A stretch of DNA of 64,000 bases, taken from Sepiola atlantica. Lineage: Eukaryota; Mollusca; Cephalopoda; Sepiida; Sepiolidae. Under the pieces are notes generated by a model that worked only from the letters and a program-made list of their open reading frames with translations, made no database searches and had not been told where the DNA came from. The stretch spans positions 129,119,788 through 129,183,787 of the forward strand of contig OY744521.1 of the NCBI GenBank assembly GCA_963556195.1, given 5' to 3'. Below are positions 22,359-34,879 of the stretch, piece after piece (the first letter of the stretch is position 1; each line of letters begins with the position of its first letter). Made by a program: the position numbers and the translations under genes.

Positions 22359-24844
22359 GTAAGTATGAAAAAACATTTTTCTTTTTTAAAGAATCATTTC
22401 GCTAAAACACAATTTCTGAGATTTTTTTTAAGTATGGACAAAATGCGTTTTTTTTTGTTGTTTACAGATAAAACATTTTTAAACGCATTCATAATAATTT
22501 CAGCGTATTATTATTGATTAACACCCTCAGCTCCCCTTTTAGACGATTGCGTGTGAATAACATGAGAAAATAAAACAACAATTACTTTAAAATTTAGAGT
22601 GGGGGATCAGTTTCGCATATAGATTTAATGTAAAAAGACTTCCCAATTCCGAGCCACTCTAGCATTTTAAGGCCGTTAACAATTATTTTTGATATAGGAG
22701 ATAAATATGTGCGTTTTTTAAAAAGGTTCTACTTTTTAGGTCATTAGGTGCGGTTTTACGACCTTGCCACTGGGACTTAGGGTCAGTAGTAAAAAATGTA
22801 GTTAACCGTACTAAAAAGTTAGAATGGCCCTGAATTGGGGACTATTTTACGTTAAGTTTATATACGAAACTTATTGTTTTCTTGTCTTATTTCCGCTACT
22901 TTTTTCAAGGGTGTTCGTTTGTAATCGCTTAAAAAATGTAGAATCTCATTTATTTGGGTGGGATGGGTGGTGATGATTTAGCTGAGGTTGTTGATCTACA
23001 AATTTACTATTTTCAGTTTATTCTTTCAAATATAATAACCTATTCTGATAAAAATATTATTACGTATGCAAATAATAATAAAAAATGGCAATTTTACTGA
23101 CAGCGGCTAAAACACACACTTTTCAATTGAACTAAAAATAAAGCCGGTTTTGAAACTTAAATATAGATTTTATAAAACGGTTTAAAAAAGAATCACGCAC
23201 TCTCTAATAAAGGGCAAGGTGTATTTATCCTCCACTTCAATGATGCAAAACTATCAATCATCTTTATTTTTAAATACTTAATGTAATAATATATTTAATT
23301 ATCTTCATGTTTCTTTACATTTTGGTATAACATATTTTTCATATTGAGTCAGTTTATCATTGTTTATTTATATTTGATGAGAACGATTAAACTTAATTTA
23401 ATCTAAGAACTATGTGCATATGTTTCATCCTTAATTACTTCTAATTAATTATTTTTGATTATGTTGTGAATTTTGTTTTTAAATAAAAGGGCCCTTTTTA
23501 TCTGTTTTTATCTAAATCCGAAAGTTTTGTTCATTTATCCCAACTATTTTAATATCAAAAACACGTTAAGATTATTTAATTCAATTTTACATTAAAATAT
23601 TTTCAAATACATTATATATACCCAACAGAACACTGCCAAAACACACTTATCCAGATGCTTCATTTGAATAATAATTTTATAAACACTCTCTAATAAATTA
23701 ATATTCTGCACAATTCATTTCTATTTTTGTTCTCTAATTTCCTTATATATGTAATACTTTTATTCATATTAATATTATTATTAGTAGTAATATTAATTAC
23801 AACGATTTAATGATAACCGATTATAATAATGATTATTTTGAAATTTGAAAAAAAACATCCGTTTTTGTTGTTGTTGTTGTTGACGACGAAAACAATGATG
23901 CTGTTGTTGCTGATCGTGATGGTTATGATTATGAAGATAACTATTACATTTGCCATAAAAAGAATAAAGAAAAAAGCCTCTCGCCTTTTTAAATTAAAAA
24001 AAAAAGAATCATATTTTAAAAAAAAATTGTCATTTTGTTTGGTTTTATGTTTCTGTCTTTAATAACAAAGGCGAAAAACACAGTGTAACCATTTGAAATT
24101 ACTCAGGAATATATAATTGTTTTATTTGACCAATTAACGTTCCGCATTTGGCGATTGTCAAAAATAACTAATAGAACGACCAGGCGCACAAAAAACAAAA
24201 CAAATAGTAAACAAATAAATGTTAAAAGTTACTTGTCTATTGTTTTTGTATTTTAAAGTTCTTTAAACCGTTTTTCATGCAAATATATCACTGAAACACA
24301 AAGATGGCTTACAGTCGTTCGCCAACCGTCTACGAAGTCTGATGATTTTTTTTGGGTATTTTTCCTCTTCAATTAGGTAGAAAAGTAAATTTTAAGACGT
24401 TTGAGACAGTTATTGTTTACTATTTGTTTGTTTATTCACCTCAAAAGGCGAAAAACAAACTTCAGGATATCTGCAAACGCCCTATCGTAAAATGAAACTG
24501 TAACACGATCGGATTTGGACGAATTATTAAAACGAAATAAAAACGCTTTAAAAAACTATAAAACACAAAAACAGGCAAGTAGATAGAAAAGTAACTTTAT
24601 TGCCTTTGGATAACAGTCATTATTTGTTTTGTTTTTTCACCCCTTTTTCCTGTTGGTTATTCTTGACAATCGCCTCGATTTTTCGTGTAATCCTTTAATT
24701 ATGGGGATTTCATTTTTATACTTATACAAAATCAAATCTCAACATTGGAATATATAAAATCACACCATGACAATCACCTTTTTGTTTGTGTTGATTCTAA
24801 TTACCAAAATGTGAAAAGAACATTGTTTCTTTGTTTTTCTGTAG
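22359..24844 (+). other. Intron 1 of the micro-exon gene
   Basis: Runs from GTAAGT to a strong acceptor (TTCTTTGTTTTTCTGTAG). It is AT-rich and contains a fold-back element (24150-24673) in its 3' part. Open frames inside (for example 23829-24062) are Lys/Leu-rich composition effects. Confidence 0.55.
24150..24673. repeat. Fold-back element inside intron 1
   Basis: Left arm 24150-24276 and right arm 24539-24673 are imperfect reverse complements. GGCGATTGTCAA at the left end pairs with TTGACAATCGCC at the right end. The inner parts (AACAAATAAATGTTA, CTTTAAA) resemble the fold-back at 9130-9745. No coding capacity. Confidence 0.5.
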
Positions 24845-24897
24845 ATAAGGCTACAGCTAGATTAATTGCTGCCGGGTGGGCGGGTAGTTTTGGCTAG
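24845..24897 (+). CDS. Exon 2 of the candidate micro-exon gene (internal 39-nt exon or terminal exon)
   Basis: It follows a strong polypyrimidine-TGTAG acceptor. In the phase set by exon 1 it reads (Y)KATARLIAAGWAGSFG then TAG at 24895-24897. Two readings are possible. As an internal exon it would end at 24883 before GTAGTT, giving 39 nt, phase 1-1, and joining ...GWA-G to the KVK-DP octapeptides. That donor is weak because it lacks G at +5. As a terminal exon it would give a secreted peptide of about 34 residues before processing. The A-T-A before Arg completes a signal-peptidase site that exon 1 lacks, which favours its inclusion. Confidence 0.5.
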
Positions 24898-24906
24898 TAC
24901 ATACAT

Positions 24907-24971
<65 letters not shown>

Positions 24972-25399
24972 GGTAGCATAATCTCCCTTTGGTTGTTAAT
25001 TCTACCTTAATAGAAAGTTTTTAATTGAGAAAATTTTGAGTTATTTTCCCCTTAAGAAAACCGTTATTTTTAAACCTGATTCATACTGGATTTTGAATTT
25101 CGTATGGGATAGATATTGCCAGTTATATTTCCACCATATGATGGTTGGATTAAACATATTTAACTGATTATAAGATTGTAATTCCTGGATATACTCTAAA
25201 AAATACTTCACATGGTTTGACTTTGAACTATTAACTGTCATATTATAAAAACGTATTTAAATATTAACTTTGACATGATCTTGTTTTTTACGTTATCTCA
25301 TCAAATTCAATGAGCGTTAAAACTAACAATTTTGTTTCCATTTAAACACAGAATGATATAAAATTGTGTACTGAGATGTTCTGTTTTAAAAAAAAATAA

Positions 25400-25479
<80 letters not shown>

Positions 25480-25701
25480 TGTAAATTTGATGTTTCTCTT
25501 GCTTGACTTCTATTTCTGATGTTAGGAGGGAAGCCGATGAAGAGACATTTTGAAATCATCTAAAGTATAATACAAAATGAAATATTCTAAATCGTTTTAG
25601 AAACGATCGTACGCCAAATATTTGTTAGGACTGATATAAATAATGTACTAATTTTATTTATCTCAACCTACTTTACACACACACACAAACACCCACCCAC
25701 C

Positions 25702-25748
<47 letters not shown>

Positions 25749-25845
25749 CTTGTTACAAATATCCAGGCAGTATAAATCCGAAGGAAGTTGAAACCGGGTT
25801 TATGAGAGTGCTCAATAAAAATTCAGAGCAAAATATATTTTTTTG
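24898..25845. other. Repeat-rich intronic stretch
   Basis: (TA)n at 24916-24967, 25405-25479 and 25710-25743, with (CA)n at about 25675-25710. No exon with matching phase and good splice sites was found. Confidence 0.5.
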
Positions 25846-26226
25846 TTGGTGATGTTATTATTCCATTAATTGCGACAAAATATATGCTGTTTCATTAGCG
25901 CCCATAACGAACGCCAACTTTTCAAGCGTCAATGGAATCCAAATGCCTAAGATTTTAAATTCAACCCCAACCGGAAATTGAAGATGCATAAGAGGGAGGG
26001 GGACGGAGATGGGGAGCAGCCTATAGCGAGGACATGAAAGGTGGAAGGGGGGGGGGAGACCCCAACAAGTGGTCCCCTCCCTCTTATGCATCTTCAATTT
26101 CCGGTTGGGGTTGAATTTAAAATCTTAGGCATTTGGATTCCATTGATGCTTGAAAAGTTGGCGTTCGTTATGGGCGCTAATGAAACAGCATATATTTTGT
26201 CGCAATTAATGGAATAATAACATCAC

Positions 26227-26236
<10 letters not shown>
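25846..26236. repeat. Large palindrome 1 next to (TA)n
   Basis: Left arm about 25846-26005 and right arm about 26075-26236 are near-perfect reverse complements of about 160 bp. They contain GGTGATGTTATTATTCCATT, GTTTCATTAGCGCCCATAAC and CAACCCCAACCGGAAATTGA. The spacer is a purine/G-rich segment of about 70 bp. A (TA)n tract of 60 bp abuts the right arm. Confidence 0.85.
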
Positions 26237-26298
<62 letters not shown>

Positions 26299-26299
26299 G

Positions 26300-28540
26300 A
26301 AGGGAAAGAGATAAAGATGTACGGATGACAAATCTATTTCATGTTCGATTGTTCAATACAAGGTGTACTCGATAAAAACATGTTTATTTTTATTTCCTTA
26401 AGCCAGGCTTTTCAAAGATTAAAATCTTATCATCAGAGGAATTACATAGATTGATAAGTTGGCAGTGGAATAGCCAAAATTCAAAATTTGAAAAATTTAA
26501 GAAACAATATAAAGTAATGGAAAGTAAGAGTGTGCCTGTAAAAAGGTTATCAAAATATGAAGTCTGTATAGTTGTTGAATGTCCGCTGATAAAATGCCCG
26601 GTGACGAAAGATTTAAAGATGGAAAAAGGGATTTCGTGAAGACAGCGTTAAAAATGTTCAAAATAAAGTAAATCCAATAGAAAGAAGTTTAGTTCAACCG
26701 TAAATGGGAAGCACTTATTCGGAGGTAATTTTGAGAATTAGGGCCATTTTAAAAATGTGGATCGAGAATGTAAATAGTTTTTTAGGAGTTGAGTTTAAAA
26801 TGTTGTGTATATTTTAAGCATGGAATTTCAGTAGTAACTTCGATCGAATCTAAGGAATGAGATAGGATTTCTGGTCGGAGACGAAGCCAGTTAAAAGTGG
26901 ATTGAGAGATAAGGGGAGTGGATGGGGGGTTTGATTTAGTGGATGGAACTGTGGTTGATGCTGGGAGTAGGGTAGGGGAAGGGGTTGTTTAGTTACAGCT
27001 CATCGCTAGTAAGCAACAATAAAATGTCAGGCCTGGGCTAGCTTCAGATAGGAGTTAGGGTGGCGTTTCACTAAGCTAAAAACAGTAGCGTCTCAGGTCA
27101 GTAAGTAAACAGTTCGGGAAGGGGGGGTGTACCCGTAATTAAAGGGATTTTTATACAAGATTATATATACTTCAGAAAGTTTAAAAGGGTTCAAATTGGG
27201 AAATTAGGGCTCAGACGATTGGAAATCTGGAATATACGTGTTTAAAATGTAATAATCCGGACAATTATAGCATTTCAGAGTTTAATGTTTAAAGACTTTA
27301 TAGATTTCCCAATTAGTTAAATATGAGATCCATGACTAAATAAGAAACTTTGATATATAACTGAAGTTAGTTAGTTAGAGAACAGCGTTAATATGTTTAC
27401 AACAATCGAGTTCTATTATAAGGATTATGGGGTGGGATTGGGTTGAATTATGTAACTGAAGTGATGACATGGATTATTGAAATTACAGATAGATTTTAAG
27501 GGTAGGGGTAAATAGGCCATTATAGGAGAAACCAGGAAGCGTAGTTTAAAGGTGGAATCTATAAGAAAAAGATAATCGGTAGAGCGAAGCGTCCACAGAG
27601 TCGATGGATAATATGCAAAATGGAGAAAATAGAAAGGGAGAAAATAAAGGCAATGGATTGGTATGTAATTGAAAAAAAAAGAAATAGGAATTAGAGTGTT
27701 GGAGTAGAGGGGATTAAGGATTATTGGAGTGGAGAAGAATAATGTTAGTTCTCAATTTACATTAAATGTTATGCATTAATAGAGTTATTAGCTGTACAGG
27801 GTAGGATACGCTATGTTATTGGGACGATTATTTGTAAGGTTAGAAAAGTTCAGAGTTAAAAAATTACCAAATTATAGAATTTAAGAATTAGTCTAATGTT
27901 AGAGAGGGGTTGTTAGCTGGAAGGATGAGTGTCAGAGGGAGTGATGAAATTTATGTATTTAAATTTTCGCTTGTGCCTGCAATTTGAGATGAGTTCATTT
28001 TTAGAGTTAATAATATTTTGGCTTTTAGCTGCAGTAGCTATCATAAATGTTTATAATGTACATAGTTGGCAGAAAGCGGATCCTGAAGTGATGGGAGTGT
28101 TTTTACTGCTAAAGTTTTTTTTTATTAAATTGGATAGAGAGGTGCCAGTAGCATTGTTATTATTGTGTTTGAAGGTGTAGATGTGGTTTGAGATTTGGGT
28201 CTTGATGGGGAAGGCACTAGCCCCAATGTAAGTGTGTATTTTTTATGGGGTTGTTATTATAGTATTTGTGTTATTTATAGTATCGGGAATAGTTTGGGTT
28301 TGTATGCTCAGGTTCTGGGCCAAAGTTAAGTTGGAATTGTTAGGTGGAGAACATAAGAGTATTTGAGGGGAGAGATCAAGGTTATTGTTAGTTAGCGGGG
28401 GTTGTACGTTAGTGCAAGGGGTGTTATTTAGGGTGTCGTTTAGTACAGGGAGTTTGGAATGTCGAGAGCTATAGGGTGAGAGGAAAGTTTGCATGCTGCT
28501 GTCAGTTCGCATAATAGTATTTTGGGTAATTGTTTAACAA
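26300..28540. other. Unrecognised, G-rich plus strand, no gene called
   Basis: Purine-rich sequence with short frames on both strands (for example 27929-28180 + and 28243-28512 -). None has motifs that I recognise. Its right end runs into a PLE-like fragment, so part of it may be further retroelement debris. Confidence 0.4.
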
Positions 28541-28726
28541 TACAAGCGTATATGACGTTACTTTGTATGCAATTGCTATTTAACGGGCATTTTCTGAATT
28601 TTTGGCAGTTACAATTATTAGTAGGGGTGTAACGGGTGCTGGTTTCTGGGCAGATTTTTTAATTTTTTTTATTAGAGGTGATGATGGTTTCCGCTATATT
28701 GGAGTAGGACATTTTAATAGAGTTTT

Positions 28727-28730
<4 letters not shown>
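28540..28730 (-). pseudogene. Small Penelope-like fragment (Cys linker)
   Basis: The minus strand reads NSIKMSYSNIAETIITSNKK, then after a stop NNCNCQKFRKCPLNSNC and SNVIYACIV. This matches the Cys-rich linker between RT and GIY-YIG seen in the element at 897-2689 (CPLNGSC). It starts at a (TA)n tract and is too short and broken to be functional. Confidence 0.5.
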
Positions 28731-28796
<66 letters not shown>

Positions 28797-28799
28797 ATT

Positions 28800-29570
28800 T
28801 ACGAACATCCGACCCTTTTCAGTGAAACTAAGAATCCGATATTATTATATTTATTTTGGAATATTGCTCCACGATAACCGCTGCTTTGAACCGCCGACGC
28901 ACTCCTGCTGTAATGTAGAGACGATGAAATGCCAAGGTAATAAAATGAAATACAATTTTGTTTAAGAAATCGATAAGATGCCAAGATTTGTTTATACAGT
29001 TACTCAAATATTTTTTCAATGAAACTAAAAATCCGACATTGTTATTATATATATATATTTTAATATTTCTCCACGCCAACCACTGGGAGCGAGATCGCAA
29101 CAGTCGACGCACTCCTGCTCTAATGTGGATACCACAATCCAGCGTGTAGAAATATTAAAAAAATAAAAACAATGTCGGATTCTTAGTTTCATTGAAAAAG
29201 GACGGGTGATCGTCCGAAATATTTGATTTATTGTATAAAAAACACTTTGGCATCTTATCGATTTCTTAAACAGAATTGTACATAATTTTAAAAATGCCTT
29301 TTAATGTGAAAAGCATTTTATTACCTATCAACGTAATCGGCGCTTATATTCACAACTATTTGTGCTACCACCACCATCACATGATATTGGCATTACACCG
29401 TCATCACATTACAGCGGTTGGCGTGGATAAATATTAAAAAAATATAATAACAATGTCGGATTCTTAGTTTCGTTGAAAAAGGACGAATGATTGTCCGAAA
29501 TATTTGATTTATTGTATAAAAAAAATCTTGGCATCTAATCGAAAGACAATTTTGTCTTTCATTTTAAAAA
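28800..29570. repeat. Mosaic of short repeats in direct and inverted order
   Basis: Blocks recur here several times in both orientations: AAACTAAGAATCCGA and its complement, AATATTTCTCCACGCCAACC, CGACGCACTCCTGCTCTAAT, GATTTATTGTATAAAAAA, and ATCTTATCGATTTCTTAAAC. No frame of interest. It looks like nested copies of one small element. Confidence 0.6.
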
Positions 29571-30990
29571 TTCCTTCTAATATGAACATAGGACCCCACA
29601 CTCTATTCCCATGGGTATCATCGTCGGCCACTCACGCACAGGTGTTTGATATTCCGGTCGCGGTGCCGAGTAAAACAGATACCTCACTCTGATCCGGTGT
29701 CACTGAACCACTTGTAACATAGGTGGTCCACTCGTGTCTTTATCTCGGTACTCACACGTCTGGTCCTCGACGCAGGAATCCTTCTAGACTGTGAACACCC
29801 TCTTTGGCTAGTGATCGTCAATAGCGGCTTACAAAAAGAAAGATGTGTTGAATCTCCTCCGGGTCGGATGAATGACAATTTCGTGATTCTGTGAAGGCAA
29901 GATTACTTAGCAGGACAATTCGACAATAGAATAATTCAACAACGTCGTTTTCTCTTTGTATCAATTAATTATTAAAAACAATCAAAAGGAAGGATTAATT
30001 TTACACTTGAATTTTAGAGTCTCTTATTTTGATGAATTGTCTTTGTTTATTAAACTAGTCTTCGTCTCTCTCTCTCTCTCTGCGTGAAACTCTATTTACG
30101 ATTTTCAAGTTGTTAATTAAGTTGTAACTTGTCTACTGAAAACGGTGTGGGGGGTCACTATCGTTAACACCACCCAGACAAGAAGTTGTTCGCGCAAGCC
30201 TCCCGTCTGGCGATCGCTCGTCCCCGAGCCCGGGCTAAGACCTCCGTCCAAGCCGAATCCCAATTTCTAACTCCTCGTGTGACTGATCTCGTTCACCCAA
30301 CAAAAACGAAAAACGTATAACTCATACCCTTTCTTTCTCAGCCCCCTCTTCTCTAATCCTTCTCCCTCTCCCACCTATTTCTCTATTCCCTCTTTCTCTC
30401 TCGAGGCCAGGGTGGGGTATACTGACTTACTCTCCCTCTCTCTCCTCCCCCTCTCCGAGTCTTTCTTCATCTCCGGGTGGTTTGGGGTTGAGTAGCACGA
30501 CAATTGAAATTCTCCATTTGGGCTTTTTTGCTTTCCTGTTATCGTAAAAGACTTATTCTCTTTCTCTCTCTATGGGGGGGGGAGGAGGAGGGCTTCTGTC
30601 CTATTTAATGATGACAGCTTTTGGATGGCCATTTTCGGCTCTTAAAGAAAACCATTATTCTCTCTCAGACATTACTGTCATCACAAAACACCTATCCACT
30701 TTCTTCTCTTGTCGAGGTTGACACCATTAGTGATTAAGACCTTAGCGACATTCCAATCTCGCATATGGTAAACAACTGACCCTCTGCGTGGTTAATTGCC
30801 CCTGACAAACAATACCAATTTTCCAGTCATTTTGACGCTATTTTTCTTTCCTCGTTTTTATAGACCTCCCGCGTGAATATCTACTCGTCTCAATGTAGGG
30901 TTCTAACCATTGCCAAGATGCATGCCAGCTCACCCTAAAGTGCAGATTGCGTCGGCTACAATCACTGTTTCACACTAATGTGAAAAACAT
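29571..30990. other. Higher-GC unannotated stretch
   Basis: Locally richer in GC and pyrimidines (CCCGAGCCCGGGC near 30223, CT-rich 30340-30480). I found no gene. The 64-codon minus-strand frame at 29684-29878 has no motif I recognise. It may be old transposon sequence. Confidence 0.4.
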
Positions 30991-30993
30991 TTC

Positions 30994-31033
<40 letters not shown>

Positions 31034-31035
<2 letters not shown>

Positions 31036-31447
31036 CGGCGAGGAATACGGATGTTTGGGACATTTTGGGGAGGGTAGAATGAGATTAAACAAGTATAAAA
31101 ACGAGAGGAAACGATAGAAAAGAAATTAATTAATGTACTGAGCCGGCTTTCATCCACACTCATCAGAGTATTAACGTGGAAGTAATTAAATACGACTAAA
31201 ACCTAAAAAATTATAATGAAAACTAGTGACACTATTATAATGAAAACTAGTGACACTAGTTTTCATTATAATTTTTTAGGTTTTAGTCGTATTTAATTAC
31301 TTCCACGTTAATACTCTGATGAGTGTGGACGAAAGCCGGCTCAGTACATTCATTAATTTCGTTTCCATCGTTTCCTCTCGTTTTTATACTTGTTTAATCT
31401 CATTCTACCCTCCTAAAAATGTCCCAAACGTCCGTATTCCTCGCCGT
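31034..31447. repeat. Large palindrome 2 between (TA)n tracts
   Basis: Left arm about 31034-31225 and right arm about 31255-31447 are reverse complements of about 190 bp with few mismatches. They contain TAACGGCGAGGAATACGGAT, ACTGAGCCGGCTTTCATCCA and AGTATTAACGTGGAAGTAAT. The centre carries a small direct duplication of ATTATAATGAAAACTAGTGA. (TA)n runs abut both ends (30996-31033 and 31478-31550). Confidence 0.85.
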
Positions 31448-31468
31448 TATTAAATTTTGTACCACGAA

Positions 31469-31553
<85 letters not shown>

Positions 31554-31689
31554 GCGATAAGGAATTTTCTTTTCTTATTTTTTCTTATTAACTCCAATTT
31601 GTCACTTCACCAAAAGATCACAAATAGAACCATCAGCATTTTATTCTTATTTGACAAAATATACATCAAATTATTACAGGTACATAAAT

Positions 31690-31690
31690 T

Positions 31691-31758
<68 letters not shown>

Positions 31759-31760
31759 GA
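31690..31760. repeat. (AAT)n microsatellite
   Basis: About 22 tandem AAT units. Confidence 0.9.
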
Positions 31761-32269
31761 ACAACAACAACAACAATATTAATAATAATAATGATGATGA
31801 TAATAATATATAACTTAGTAGAATAAAAAATTTATGACACAATCAATACGATGCTCCAAAAATTCAACATCAACAAATATACGTTTCAAAAATTTAAAAT
31901 AATCTTCAGCAGAAAATAAATCACCTTATCATTTCGTTATAAAATTTAGACGAATCCATTTTGTCAGACGAATCCATTTTAAGTATTCATGAGAAAGCTA
32001 ATAGCCAGTAAGAAACTCCTCGTCTATAATCTATTTCCATAATGAAACGTTTTTTCTGCTTTCTATACCAATTTATACGTTTTTCGCTTTTAAAACTTTC
32101 CAGTTTGAGACATTTTCTTTCGTATTTCTTTCTTTTAATTCACCGATTCCGACGTTATTTTATATTAATATAAATATTAGTGAGAACACTAGCGAAGGAT
32201 AATTATTTTCTCCCGTCATTATTGACAAAGAGTGTACACTCGTTTATATATATATATATATATATATAT

Positions 32270-32638
32270 GGGAAAATGAAAAAGGAAAACCAAAAAATGG
32301 ATGTTTTTTATTTGTACATAAACGTTTCGTCTTTATTTATAAGACTTCATCAGGATGATAATATAGAGAAAAATGTCATGCAAGTACAAACACATGTAGG
32401 GTTGACATATTGGGAAAAAGGGAAGAAATTCATTTTTCACTCCTCACCAAGTACGGACGTCCACCCAGCAGTGGCCATTATTTTCTTCCCTTTTTCCCAA
32501 TATGTCAACCCTACATGTGTTTGTACTTGCATGACATTTTTCTCTATATTATCATCCTGATGACGTCTTATAAATAAAGACGAAACGTTGATGTACACAT
32601 AAAAAACATCCATTTTTTGGTTTTCCTTTTTCATTTTC
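32270..32638. repeat. Large palindrome 3 between (TA)n tracts
   Basis: Left arm 32270-32429 and right arm 32484-32638 are near-perfect reverse complements. The spacer of about 55 bp carries CAAGTACGGACGTCCACCCA. One arm plus the spacer also exists as a single copy at 2741-2955. (TA)n tracts lie on both sides (32246-32270 and 32675-32742). Confidence 0.9.
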
Positions 32639-32671
32639 ACATCACGTCGGATTACCTTCATCCTTCTCTTC

Positions 32672-32744
<73 letters not shown>

Positions 32745-32745
<1 letters not shown>

Positions 32746-33543
32746 ATATGTTAAAAAGGCTGAGGGCAATGCAGAGTGCCGAATAGGTTGTAAGCTGGAA
32801 GGAAGAAAAATAATAAATCGAAGTGGGGGGACTTACTATTTATTTTTCTGTAAAATCTTACATAACAGCAAATGTGGTGTCGGCTGTTTGTGTGGTGTCC
32901 GGATAATTATTAAAAATCATTTATTCTATATTTCGGGAAAATCTTCCATTTGTCAAAAATAATAAACCCCAAAGAAAAATCCGCCTGTATAGAGAATTCA
33001 CCAAAATGGATGCCAGAGTGTAGGGTTGGAGTAAACCAGTCCCGCAGAGAATAGAAATTAATAAATTTAAAAATTGTTTTGTATATAAATGTAGTGTTCA
33101 AAATATGCGGGTAATATTAGATAAATAATTGTGTGTTGTATGGTTATTAATTAACTGTTAGTTTTTATAATATATTTTTATTTGTTTCTGTGTATTGTTG
33201 TTTTACTTTCGTATTTTTGTTTTGTTTTTAATATAAAGTAATTAATTAATCTCTTTATTTTTTATATTATTATTAAATTTTATTAAATTTTATTGGTTAT
33301 CATATATTCAAGAAATATTATTAATTGTTGGTTTCATTTAATTAGTTTATCGAATCAATGTAATTTGTTACTTTATATAAGATTTTATATATTTAGTTTA
33401 GGTTTAATTGAATCTAATTAAATTTGGGTTTTAACCGTAAGACTTTGTAAGTGGGATAACTCTGCTTATTACTAAATTAGGGTTTGAATGAGAATTAATT
33501 CATAGACCCAGTCGGTAGAATTCTGTGTATTAAGTTATATTAT

Positions 33544-33618
<75 letters not shown>

Positions 33619-34060
33619 TATATATATGTGTGTATTATTGTTTATTTATTTATTCTTTATTTTCTCTTCTTGTTTCTTTTTTATTATTTTTATTTTATTT
33701 ATTTTTTGTATATTATTTGTATATATTTTATATGTATTAAGATGTGGGGTAATTGGGGGCAAGTTGTTTAATTAATTAATAATGAGGTGAATTATTTTGG
33801 TGGGATAGTAAGAGTAGGTCAATTGTGGTTTTTCGTTGTTAGGAGTTGTTATTCTTATTTGACTGAGGGTGTGTTGAGATAAATGTGTATATGGGAGAGG
33901 CCTGCTTGATTATTTGGGTGTGTGATGGTGGTGGTAGTAGTAGTGGATGGCTTAATATAAGAGTTAAGTAATGATGAAATTGAGAGGGGAATAACATGGT
34001 GAAATTGAAATACAATGAGTGTTAGATATAAGGGTTGGTCGGTGGATGAGAGGGTAGATT
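32745..34060. other. AT-rich, no gene seen
   Basis: T-rich and A-rich DNA with a (TA)n tract at 33550-33627. No feature supported. Confidence 0.5.
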
Positions 34061-34061
34061 A

Positions 34062-34620
34062 TTATAGAATGAACGGTGAGTGGAGATTGTGACGTTGATT
34101 GAGTGAGGGGTTTAATCTGGAGAAGAGGATCGATTCCGTGATTCTTAGATCCTCAATGTTTCTGATAGAGGCAAGGATAGAGACGCGGATGTCGTGTTGA
34201 GTAGTGTTGAATAGGGTTATGTGCGCGTAGAAAGAGGATATACGGGCGTTCATATGCTCTTTGATGCTTAGGCATAGCAGCCCTGTTGTGCTTATTATGT
34301 TTCCTGGATAGATGCTGGCGTAAGGAGGTGCCATTGTGGGTTAGTTGGATGTCAAGATTTTTTTTGTGTATAGCCTTGCGGATGGAGGTGGTGATTTTAT
34401 CACTAAACAGAGAGTTTTAAGAAATAGGTGTTGGAGAGTGTGCGGTGTCTGCGTGTTTTGAACTTATTTAGGTGGGCTATGGTGGAAGTGGGCTAGCCAT
34501 TAATTCCGAGGGGTTGATGGAAGTTGTAAGTTTATGTTATTTTGTCAGCAGTAGAAGAGCATTTGTTTTGTATGCGGGTGATCTTATTGTGGGCATAACA
34601 TATTTTGGCTTTCATAGGTA
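34062..34620 (-). pseudogene. Penelope-like retroelement C-terminal fragment
   Basis: The minus strand encodes, with stops and frameshifts, a linker with ALPMKAKICYAHNKITRIQ (near 34600), a TSTIAHLNKF segment, and the GIY-YIG remnant SIKEHMNARISSFYAHI then SIRNIEDLRITESILFSRLN (34062-34334). The FYIG motif is degraded to YPGN. It is the same domain order as 21486-21768 but more diverged, and clearly dead. Confidence 0.65.
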
Positions 34621-34646
34621 GGGCAGACTTAAAATGTATAAAGAGG

Positions 34647-34701
<55 letters not shown>

Positions 34702-34814
34702 TAAATAAATCAAAAGATTTATAACATTATTCATTAAAGTTCTAAGAATTCAATGTCACCTATGGTTTTGCGTACGATCGTTTCAGAGACGTTTAGGATT
34801 CATATTTAATTTAC

Positions 34815-34875
<61 letters not shown>

Positions 34876-34879
34876 TTCA

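Noticed and set aside
31419..31826. 135-codon frame with long Tyr-Ile and Ile runs
   Set aside because: It is a translation of (TA)n and (AAT)n tracts. Similar frames at 21686-21886, 28602-28877 and 32437-32769 were dismissed for the same reason.
33420..33470. Two GTAAG-like donors (CCGTAAGA, TTTGTAAGTG) in the long intron
   Set aside because: No convincing acceptor precedes them at a phase-compatible distance.
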